Shown piece by piece: positions 6,377 through 12,091 of a stretch of 12,091 nucleotides of DNA. The position numbers and the translations under genes are program-made. Source of the DNA: CAZFBR01 sp035353495 [NCBI: uncultured bacterium] (GTDB taxonomy: Bacteria > DAOPZR01); contig CAZFBR010000103.1 in the NCBI GenBank assembly GCA_964517215.1, forward strand, positions 1 to 12,091, written 5' to 3'. The notes beneath the pieces are model-generated. The model saw only the letters and a program-made list of their open reading frames with translations, was not told the DNA's origin and ran no database searches. Within the stretch, counting starts at the first letter, position 1. Every line of letters starts with the position of its first letter.

Positions 6377-6931
6377 TCAGACCTCCATGATTTCCTTTTC
6401 TTTTTTCGCCGTGATATCATCGATCACGCCGCAATTCCGGTCCACCGTGTCCTGCACCCGCTTTTCGCCCTTCTTCGCCATATCCTCCGGCACCGTGCCG
6501 TCCTTCTTCAGCTTCTGGATTTCGGCAATGGCGTCGCGCCGGATATTGCGCAGGGCGATTTTGCCGTCCTCCGCCTTCTTCTTCAGCATCTTCACCAGTT
6601 CCTTGCGGCGGTCCTCCGACAGGGGGGGCACGCTGATGCGGATGAGCGCGCCGTCCGCGGCGGGATTGAAGCCCAGGTTCGCCGCCTGGATGGCCTTGTT
6701 GATCGCCTGCACCGCCGACTGGTCGTACGGCTTGACCACCAACAGGCGCGGTTCCGGCGCCGCCACCGCCGCAATATCCATCAGCGGCGTCGGGGTGCCG
6801 TAATAGTCAACTTTGACCCCGGCGAGCAGGGCCGCACTGGCCCGCCCGGTGCGCATGGTCGCCGCCTCGTCGCGGTACGCCTGCACCGTCTTGTCCATCT
6901 TGCCCGCCGCCGTGCTGATCACCTTCTCCAT
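6377..6931 (-). CDS. frr: Ribosome recycling factor
   Basis: RRF works with EF-G to split post-termination ribosomes in the cytoplasm. The 184-residue product is the standard length (E. coli 185). It begins MEKVISTAAGKMDKTVQAYR, followed by the conserved helix end MRTGRASAALL, the domain II strand region VDYYGTPTPLMDIA, and the C-terminal helices starting PPLSEDRRKELVKMLKKKAE and containing NIRRDAIAEIQKLKK. The start is ATG6931, with GGAGGAA located at the end of pyrH; the genes are three bases apart. Its position after pyrH is the common bacterial order. Nothing unusual is seen. Confidence 0.97.
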   Translation of the reverse strand: MEKVISTAAGKMDKTVQAYRDEAATMRTGRASAALLAGVKVDYYGTPTPLMDIAAVAAPEPRLLVVKPYDQSAVQAINKAIQAANLGFNPAADGALIRISVPPLSEDRRKELVKMLKKKAEDGKIALRNIRRDAIAEIQKLKKDGTVPEDMAKKGEKRVQDTVDRNCGVIDDITAKKEKEIMEV

Positions 6932-6934
6932 GGC

Positions 6935-7678
6935 CTATTCCTCCACAATGGTGCCGACGCTGGTGCCGGCGACCGCACCGGCAATGGAGCCCGGTTCGGT
7001 CATCGCGAACACCATCACCGGCAGCTTGTTCTCGCGACAGAGGGTGATGGCGGTGATATCCATGACCCCGAGCTGTTTGGCAATCACTTCCGCATAGCTG
7101 ATCCGGTCGTAGCGCTTCGCCGTCGGATCCTTCTTCGGGTCCGCTGTGTAAACGCCGTCAACCTTGGTCGCCTTCATCATGATGTCGGCCTCAATCTCGA
7201 TCGCCCGCAGCGCCGCGCCCGTATCGGTGGTGAAGTACGGGTTGCCCGTGCCGGCGGCAAAAACCACCACCACACCCGATTCGAGCAGCCGCACCGCCTC
7301 GCGCTTGTTGAAATTCAGCGTCACGCCGATGATCGGGAAGGCGGTCATCACCTCACAGCGGGTGCCCAGCCGCTCAAAGGTCGCGCGCAGTGCCAGCGCA
7401 TTGATCACCGTCGCCAGCATGCCCATGTGGTCGCCGGTGGTGCGCTCAAACCCGCCCTTGACCCCGGTCAGTCCGCGGAAGATGTTGCCGCCGCCGACCA
7501 CCATGCCGACCTGGCAGCCGGCCTTGACCAGTCCTGCCACCTCGCCGCAGACCGATTCGAGGATGTCCGCATCGTGCGCCGAACCGCCCTTGGCCAGCGC
7601 CTCGCCGCTGATCTTCAGCAGAATGCGCTTGAACCGGGGCTTGCGCCCGCCCTTCACCGCAGCCCGTTTAGCTGCCAT
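6935..7678 (-). CDS. pyrH: Uridylate (UMP) kinase
   Basis: PyrH phosphorylates UMP to UDP with ATP in pyrimidine nucleotide synthesis; the bacterial enzyme is a hexamer of the amino-acid kinase fold. The 247-residue product has a basic leader of about 16 residues, then KRILLKISGEAL (17-28), the glycine-rich VVGGGNIFRG (60-69), GDHMGMLATVINALAL (82-97), GTGNPYFTTDTGAALRAIEI, and ATKVDGVYTADPKKDP, all typical of the family. The start is ATG7678. Its first 11 bases overlap the end of tsf, and AAGGAG lies about 10 bases upstream inside tsf, so translation is coupled. The leader is slightly longer than in E. coli, but no internal start looks better. Nothing else is odd. Confidence 0.97.
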   Translation of the reverse strand: MAAKRAAVKGGRKPRFKRILLKISGEALAKGGSAHDADILESVCGEVAGLVKAGCQVGMVVGGGNIFRGLTGVKGGFERTTGDHMGMLATVINALALRATFERLGTRCEVMTAFPIIGVTLNFNKREAVRLLESGVVVVFAAGTGNPYFTTDTGAALRAIEIEADIMMKATKVDGVYTADPKKDPTAKRYDRISYAEVIAKQLGVMDITAITLCRENKLPVMVFAMTEPGSIAGAVAGTSVGTIVEE

Positions 7679-8552
7679 ATTTGCTCAGCTCCTTTTCCAC
7701 TTCCTTGGCCAGGTCGACCTGCTTCTTCTCGATCCCCTCGCCGAGGATGAACAGCTGCATGCCCGTCACCGTGAGGCCGGCCGCCTTAAGCACATTGCCG
7801 ACCTTCTGCTTGTCGTCATGCACGTAGGCCTGTTCCAGCAGGCAGATCTGCTCGTAATACTTGCCCAGTTTGCCCTCGATGATCTTGTCCCAGATCTTTT
7901 CGGGCTTGCCGCTTTCCTTCGCCTGCGTGCGCGCAATTTCCTTCTCCGCGGCAACCGCTTCGGGATTGACCCCGGCGCGGTCGATGCACACCGGCTGGAT
8001 GGCGGCGACATGCATCGCCACCTGGCGCAGCACTTCGCGCCCGGTCTCCGGTCCGCTCGCCGCCAGGAGCACGCCGATTTTCTGGTTATGATGCAGGTAC
8101 TCGACCAGCAGGCCGTCCGCCGGGGCGGCAATCTTCGCAAACCGCCGCAAGGTGACCTTCTCGCCGATCTTCGCCGACAGCGCCTTGACCTCGTCGCCGG
8201 TCGGCGTCCCTTCAACCGCTTCCGGCGAGGCGAAGCTGCCGGTCAGCAGCTTCCCCGCAATGCTGTCCGCCGCCGCGCCGAACGCGTCGTTCTTCGCCGC
8301 GAAATCCGTCTCACAATTCAGTTCCATGATCAGCGCCGACCGGCCGTCCGCCGTCTTGGCAAACACGATGCGCCCCTCCGCCGCCGTCCGCCCCGCGCGC
8401 TTGGCCGCATCGGCCAGCCCCTTCTCGCGCAGCAGTTTCGTCGCTTCCTTCACATCACCATTGGTCTGCCCCAGCGCTTCCTTGCAGGCCATCATGCCCG
8501 CCCCGGTCGCCTCGCGCAGCGCCTTGACTGCTCCCGCTGTTATCTCCGCCAT
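7668..8552 (-). CDS. tsf: Translation elongation factor Ts
   Basis: EF-Ts is the guanine nucleotide exchange factor that regenerates EF-Tu-GTP. The 294-residue product starts with the UBA-like N-terminal domain holding signature 1, VKALREATGAGMMACKEAL (9-27). The core carries the EF-Tu contact MELNCETDFAAKND (76-89), in which TDF is the conserved contact, followed by two dimerisation-type subdomains and the C-terminal module with YYEQICLLEQAYVHDD. The family usually has TDFVARN, so TDFAAKN is a mild variant. The start is ATG8552, preceded by AAGGAGAG at good spacing. It follows rpsB after a 78-base spacer with two hairpins and overlaps pyrH by 11 bases. Length and order are normal. Confidence 0.97.
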   Translation of the reverse strand: MAEITAGAVKALREATGAGMMACKEALGQTNGDVKEATKLLREKGLADAAKRAGRTAAEGRIVFAKTADGRSALIMELNCETDFAAKNDAFGAAADSIAGKLLTGSFASPEAVEGTPTGDEVKALSAKIGEKVTLRRFAKIAAPADGLLVEYLHHNQKIGVLLAASGPETGREVLRQVAMHVAAIQPVCIDRAGVNPEAVAAEKEIARTQAKESGKPEKIWDKIIEGKLGKYYEQICLLEQAYVHDDKQKVGNVLKAAGLTVTGMQLFILGEGIEKKQVDLAKEVEKELSKYGS

Positions 8553-8581
8553 CCGAATCTCTCCTTGGTCTGATCAGCCGT

Positions 8582-8628
8582 CCCGCCAGGCGGGCCGGAA
8601 CCGGGGCGCGGCACTGCGCCGCCCGGTT
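8582..8628 (-). promoter_or_regulatory. Two hairpins in the rpsB-tsf spacer
   Basis: Just after the rpsB stop the transcript can fold AACCGGG...CCCGGTT with an inner CGGC/GCCG stem (8599-8628), then a small CCCGC/GCGGG hairpin (8582-8594). Neither is followed by a T-run. Hairpins here may act as an mRNA processing site or partial attenuator setting the S2 to EF-Ts ratio, by analogy with other bacteria in which the rpsB-tsf spacer is structured. This is inferred from sequence only. Confidence 0.4.
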
Positions 8629-8630
8629 TG

Positions 8631-9410
8631 CTACTGCTCGGCCACCTTTTCCGTCAGGGCCGCGCTCTGCGCCTCCGCCTGCTCGACCTTGTCGGCCTGG
8701 GCGGAAAGCTCTTCCTGCTCCTTCGCAAACTGCTCGCGGCCTTCGCACACCGACTCAGCGATGAACCCGCAGAAGAGCGAGATCGCGCGAATGGCGTCGT
8801 CGTTGGCCGGAATGGGGTGCGTGATCTCCTCCGGATCGCAGTTGGTGTCGACCAGCGCGACCACGGGGATCTTCAGCCGGCGCGCTTCCTGCACCGCCAG
8901 CGTATCCTTGCGCGTATCGACCACAAACAGCAGGTCAGGCAGGCCGCCCATGTCGCGGATGCCGCCCAGATTCGCGCGCAGCTTTTCCAGCCGCTTGGTG
9001 ATGCGCATGCGTTCCTTCACCGGGCGCTGCGCCAGCGCGCCCGAGGTCTCCATCCCCTCGTACTCGAGCATCAGATCGAGCGATTTGCGCACCGTCGCGT
9101 AATTGGTCAGCATGCCGCCCAGCCAGCGGTTGTTGACATACGGCATGCCGCAGCGAGCGGCCTGCTCGGCAATCGCCTTCTTCGCCTGCTTCTTGGTGCC
9201 GACGAAGAGCACCTGCTTGCCCATCGCCACCTGCTGCTGCACGAATTCCGCCGCCTTGTTGGCGAGATTCACCGTCTTCTGCAGGTCGAGAATATGGATG
9301 TTCTTGCGCGTCGAGAAGATGTACGGCTTCATCTTGGGGTTCCACCGCCGGGTCTGATGCCCGAAGTGGACGCCCGCCTCCAACAGCTCCTTCATCTGAA
9401 TACGGCCCAT
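8631..9410 (-). CDS. rpsB: 30S ribosomal protein S2
   Basis: S2 joins the 30S subunit late in assembly and is needed for S1 binding. The 259-residue product starts [20 protein letters not shown], aligning residue for residue with the E. coli N-terminus ([20 protein letters not shown]), which fixes the start at ATG9410. Further family motifs are [49 protein letters not shown] and [12 protein letters not shown]. After the conserved ANDDAIRAI the protein has a Glu/Gln/Ala-rich tail of about 45 residues, making it somewhat longer than E. coli S2 (241). The tail probably forms a helix or coil. GGGAG lies about 11 bases upstream of the ATG. rpsB is the first gene of the translation block; the spacer in front holds a possible promoter and a hairpin. 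Confidence 0.97.
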   Translation of the reverse strand: [259 protein letters not shown]

Positions 9411-9468
9411 AGCAACACTGCTCCCTTCTGTGGTTCGTCCTCCGGCGCCTGTCGTCCTGCGCGGCCGA

Positions 9469-9487
9469 CCCGGGTCAACGACCCGGG
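9469..9487 (-). promoter_or_regulatory. Hairpin in the rpsB 5' leader
   Basis: A perfect 8-bp stem (CCCGGGTC/GACCCGGG) with a 3-base loop lies about 60 bases before the rpsB ATG, inside the likely 5' leader. No T-run follows, so it is not a standard terminator. S2 mRNA leaders are autoregulated in several bacteria, which makes a regulatory role possible but unproven here. Confidence 0.4.
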
Positions 9488-9526
9488 ACCACGGCCTGTG
9501 GCACCGTGCGAATTTGCTGCTCAACC

Positions 9527-9555
9527 AATTGATGGTAGCAGAAACTGCCGGTCAA
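9527..9555 (-). promoter_or_regulatory. Candidate sigma70-type promoter for rpsB
   Basis: TTGACC (9555-9550, overlapping the regulator's stop codon) is followed after 17 bases by TCAATT (9532-9527). The -35 box matches the consensus well and the -10 box poorly. The position, about 115 bases before rpsB in the only sizeable gap upstream of it, is suitable. Weak evidence without expression data. Confidence 0.3.
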
Positions 9556-10916
9556 TGCAACTCTTTACGTACTTTTTCCGCGGTCAGCCCGTACTTTTTG
9601 AGTTTGTAGCGCAGCGCATCGTACCCGATATTCAGCTGCCGGGCCGCGGCCCGGCGATTGCCATGCTGCCGGGCCAGGGCAGCGGCAATTGCCTGCCGTT
9701 CAAGCTCTTCCAGGCCCACTGCGGCTGCCGCCACCGCGGGCGCCCGGCAGGCGCGCACCAGCGGGAAATGCTCCGGCAGCAGTTCGCTGCCGTCGGCCAG
9801 AATCACCGCCTGCTCGATCAGGTTGCCCAGTTCGCGCACATTGCCGGGAAAATCATAGGCCCGCAGCAGTTCGCCGGCCGCCGGCGACAGGGTGTGCACC
9901 GCTTTGCGCAAATCACGCGCGGTGCTGCGCAGGAACATTGCCGCCAGCGGCATGATATCCTCGCCGCGGGCGCGCAACGGCGGCAATTCGACAGAAAAGA
10001 CCCGCAGGCGGTAGTACAGGTCACGGCGGAACGTCCCCTGCTCCACCATGGCCGCCAGGTCGCGGTTGGTCGCCGAAATGACGCGCACACTGACGGCGAT
10101 GTTCTTTTCCCCGCCCACCCGCCGCACCACCCGTTCCTCCAGCACCCGCAACAGCTGCCCCTGCAGTTCCAGCGGCATGTCGCCGATTTCGTCGAGGAAG
10201 AGCGTGCCGCCGTGGGCCAGTTCAAACACCCCGCGCCGGGCGCCGGTCGCACCGGTGAACGACCCCGCCTCATGCCCGAACAGCTCGCTGGCGGCCAGGG
10301 TGGCGGTGATGCCCGAACAGTTGAGCGAAACAAACGGCGCCGCCGGCGTCCCGCAGCGGTGGATGGCGCGGGCGGCCAGTTCCTTGCCCGTGCCGCTTTC
10401 CCCGGTCAGGAGCACGGTGGCCAGCGGCGTCGCCGCGACCTTGGCCAGCAGGCCGCGCACCGCGCTGATGGCGGCGCTGTCGCCGCACAGCTCATTGCCG
10501 CCGCCGGCGCTGGCCCGTTCGTCGCGCGCCCGCGCATCGGCCGCCGCGTGCTCCAGTTCGCCCACGCGGGCCGCGCGCTCGACCGCCAGCAGCAGCTTGT
10601 CCAGATCAACCGGCTTGAGCAGGTAATCGGCCGCGCCCGCGCGCACGGCGGCAATGGCGTTGTCGATGGTGCCGTAGCCGGTCATCATGATCACCGCCGT
10701 GCCCGGCGTCAGTTCCTTGACCTGCCGCAGCAGGGCAATGCCGTCCGTCTCGGGCAGGCGCACATCGCTGATCACCACCGAAAAGTCCTGTTCGCGAAAC
10801 AGCCGCAGCGCCGCCTCGGCGGATTGGGCGCAGGTCACCGTGTGCCCGCGGCGGCGCAGAAACTGCCCGATGCTCTCCGCCAGCACCTGTTCATCGTCCA
10901 CCAGAAGAATATTCAC
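9552..10916 (-). CDS. NtrC-family sigma54-dependent response regulator
   Basis: A DNA-binding transcription activator for sigma54 RNA polymerase, switched by phosphorylation. The 454-residue product has three domains. The receiver (1-115) has acidic residues D7/D8, phospho-acceptor D51 in VVISDVRLPETDG, T79 and K101. The AAA+ ATPase (about 143-375) has Walker A GESGTGKE (172-179), the sigma54 contact loop GSFTGA (218-223, where GAFTGA is usual), Walker B GTLFLDEIG (237-245) and FRRDLYYRL (297-305). The C-terminal Fis-type helix-turn-helix (about 404-442) contains GNRRAAARQLNIGYDALRYKLKKYG. The start is a GTG at 10916 overlapping the kinase stop as GTGA, with GGAGG upstream, so the pair is translationally coupled. 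Targets are unknown; I saw no convincing sigma54 promoter in the window. Confidence 0.94.
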   Translation of the reverse strand: MNILLVDDEQVLAESIGQFLRRRGHTVTCAQSAEAALRLFREQDFSVVISDVRLPETDGIALLRQVKELTPGTAVIMMTGYGTIDNAIAAVRAGAADYLLKPVDLDKLLLAVERAARVGELEHAAADARARDERASAGGGNELCGDSAAISAVRGLLAKVAATPLATVLLTGESGTGKELAARAIHRCGTPAAPFVSLNCSGITATLAASELFGHEAGSFTGATGARRGVFELAHGGTLFLDEIGDMPLELQGQLLRVLEERVVRRVGGEKNIAVSVRVISATNRDLAAMVEQGTFRRDLYYRLRVFSVELPPLRARGEDIMPLAAMFLRSTARDLRKAVHTLSPAAGELLRAYDFPGNVRELGNLIEQAVILADGSELLPEHFPLVRACRAPAVAAAAVGLEELERQAIAAALARQHGNRRAAARQLNIGYDALRYKLKKYGLTAEKVRKELH

Positions 10917-11998
10917 GCCTGCCTCCCGGGTTTCGCCAGCGGCAGGGTGATGACGAATTCCGTGCCGCGGCCCGCTGCGGACTGTATGGTAATCGTGCCG
11001 TGATGCTGCTTGATGATCTCATAGGAAACCGCCAGTCCCAAACCGGTCCCCTTCTCCGCGCCCTTGGTGGTGAAAAACGGCTCGAACACCCTGTCAATAT
11101 GCGCGGCCGGAATGCCGCAGCCGGTATCGCGCACCGTGATGACCGCATTGGTCCCCGCAGCATCAGCCGCCGCTGCCAGGGTGATGCGCTTCTCCCCGGT
11201 CACCTCGGCCAGCGCATCGCGGGCATTCACCAGCAGGTTGATCAGCACCTGCTGCAGCCGCAGCTCGCTGCCGTAAACGTGCAACGCCGAATCGGGCGGG
11301 ACGCAGTCCAGGACAACATCATGCGCCCGCAGCTGCGCGGCCATAAGCGATACCGGATACTGCAGCAGGCTCGTCACCGCCACCCGCTGCAGCAGCTGGC
11401 TGGCGTCCTGGCGGATGAACACCCGCATGTTGCGGATGATCTCCGCCAGCCGGTCAATCTGTTCCATCGCATGGCGCAAATTGAAGATCATCTCCTGCTG
11501 GCTCATGGCCACGCCGTCGCGCAGGTTGATGGCAATATCCTGGCAGTAATTGCGCGCCGCATTCAGCGGCTGGTTCATCTCATGCGCCACCGCCGCATTC
11601 AACCGCCCCAGCGCCGCCAGTTTCTCCGCCTGCATCATGTTGCGCTGCAGCTGCATGCTTTCGGTGACATCTTCACCCACCACATCGACGTAGTCAACCG
11701 CGCCATTCAGATCGCGGTGCGCCACCGCCATGACGCGCAGCTGCCGCCCCTCGCCTCGGCTGTTTTGCACCGTCACCACCCGGTTGTGCACCGCCCCCTC
11801 GCGCTCCGCCTCCTCGGCCACCGCGAGCAGTTCGCCCTGCTCGCGCCAGATTGATCGCAACATCGCATGCCGGCGCTGCACCTCGGGCGGCGGCAGCGTC
11901 TGCTCGCCGAACAGCTGCAGGGCGGCGGGATTGGCATAGACCAGCACCGCATCCGGCAGCGGGGTGCACCGATAAACAATCAACGCGATATTTTCCAC
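10913..11998 (-). CDS. PAS-domain sensor histidine kinase (NtrB/DctB-like), 5' part interrupted
   Basis: Sensor kinase partner of the NtrC-type regulator that follows. From GTG11998 the 361 residues comprise a PAS-like sensor region (about 1-115, ending VDVVGEDVTES), the dimerisation and phospho-acceptor helix with AAVAHEMNQPLNA (His139), and a complete ATPase domain: N-box QQVLINLLVNARDAL (249-263), VRDTGCGI (289-296), EPFFTTK (306-312) and GTGLGLAVSYEII (317-329). No membrane segment is visible in this part. The real protein clearly starts further upstream: the PAS opening SEEKYRILVEN precedes GTG11998, and in-frame coding-like sequence continues to the window edge past a TAG at 12044-12046. 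GTG11998 is therefore only a nominal start. The signal sensed is not shown by the sequence. Confidence 0.9.
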   Translation of the reverse strand: MENIALIVYRCTPLPDAVLVYANPAALQLFGEQTLPPPEVQRRHAMLRSIWREQGELLAVAEEAEREGAVHNRVVTVQNSRGEGRQLRVMAVAHRDLNGAVDYVDVVGEDVTESMQLQRNMMQAEKLAALGRLNAAVAHEMNQPLNAARNYCQDIAINLRDGVAMSQQEMIFNLRHAMEQIDRLAEIIRNMRVFIRQDASQLLQRVAVTSLLQYPVSLMAAQLRAHDVVLDCVPPDSALHVYGSELRLQQVLINLLVNARDALAEVTGEKRITLAAAADAAGTNAVITVRDTGCGIPAAHIDRVFEPFFTTKGAEKGTGLGLAVSYEIIKQHHGTITIQSAAGRGTEFVITLPLAKPGRQA

Positions 11999-12091
11999 CA
12001 GAATGCGGTACTTTTCCTCACTCTCCAGCAGTTCCTGCTGCGCCTAAATAATCGCTGTGATATCGCGAATACTCTCAATCACGCCGACGCG
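11999..12091 (-). pseudogene. Upstream coding remnant of the histidine kinase with an in-frame TAG
   Basis: In the same frame as the kinase, the window edge reads RVGVIESIRDITAII, a typical end of a PAS/PAC domain, then TAG at 12044-12046, then AQQELLESEEKYRIL leading straight into the next PAS domain. Without the TAG this would be one continuous multi-PAS kinase; a single G-to-T change from GAG would explain it. Either the gene is newly broken or the base is an error. The true start is outside the window. Confidence 0.75.

Noticed and set aside
5357-7750. 797-codon open frame on the plus strand
   Set aside because: It lies antisense to uppS, the ferredoxin, frr and pyrH, all firmly identified. 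Its product is a His/Arg/Gln/Ala-rich string with no domain, the usual shadow frame in GC-rich DNA.
9499-9518. Possible sigma54 promoter (TGGCAC ... TTGC, plus strand) near the regulator's end
   Set aside because: The GG-to-GC spacing is 14 rather than the required 10 bases, and it points away from rpsB.
8628-11003. 791-codon open frame on the plus strand
   Set aside because: Antisense to rpsB and the sigma54 regulator; low-complexity Arg/His/Gln/Ala composition and no recognisable motif.
1-12091. tRNA, rRNA, CRISPR array or transposase gene
   Set aside because: No cloverleaf-like, ribosomal, regularly spaced repeat or transposase-coding sequence was recognised on either strand.

Overview
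The window is a GC-rich stretch of bacterial chromosome in which every convincing gene lies on the minus strand, so transcription runs from the right end to the left. Read that way, the order is: sensor histidine kinase (5' end cut off by the window), NtrC-type sigma54 response regulator, rpsB, tsf, pyrH, frr, a small 2[4Fe-4S] ferredoxin, uppS, cdsA, dxr, rseP, ispG, and a PHP-domain phosphoesterase (3' end cut off). The block rpsB-tsf-pyrH-frr-uppS-cdsA-dxr-rseP is a very widely conserved bacterial arrangement. The non-mevalonate (MEP) isoprenoid genes dxr and ispG and a bacterial RRF and EF-Ts confirm a bacterium. The lineage cannot be fixed from sequence alone. High GC, ispG directly after rseP, and the ferredoxin would fit an anaerobic lineage, perhaps in the PVC group, but that is a guess.

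Right part (about 9550-12091): a two-component pair joined by a 4-base GTGA overlap. The kinase has a PAS-like sensor region, an H-box and a complete ATPase domain. The regulator has receiver, AAA+ and Fis-type DNA-binding domains. What they sense and control is not visible here. Middle part (about 6200-9410): translation and nucleotide genes (ribosomal protein S2, EF-Ts, UMP kinase, ribosome recycling factor) in tight succession, then the ferredoxin and a strong intrinsic terminator. Left part (about 1-6130): envelope and isoprenoid genes. Dxr and IspG belong to the MEP pathway supplying IPP/DMAPP, UppS builds the undecaprenyl carrier, CdsA makes CDP-diacylglycerol, and RseP is an intramembrane protease.

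Most of this is ordinary core genome. Four things stand out. (1) A 105-bp element with 24-bp near-perfect terminal inverted repeats sits exactly between uppS and cdsA, and its two ends supply the uppS stop codon and part of the first cdsA ATG. (2) Three reading frames are broken: a one-base loss in dxr, an in-frame TGA in cdsA and an in-frame TAG at the 5' side of the histidine kinase. Because dxr and cdsA are normally essential and the breaks are of different kinds, errors in the sequence or assembly are the most likely cause, though recent decay cannot be excluded. (3) The terminator ends only about 14 bases before the uppS start, leaving no room for a promoter. (4) The ferredoxin is placed between frr and uppS. 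I found no tRNA, rRNA, CRISPR array, prophage or transposase gene, and no gene-free stretch longer than about 175 bases. I do not see a clearly new multi-gene system.
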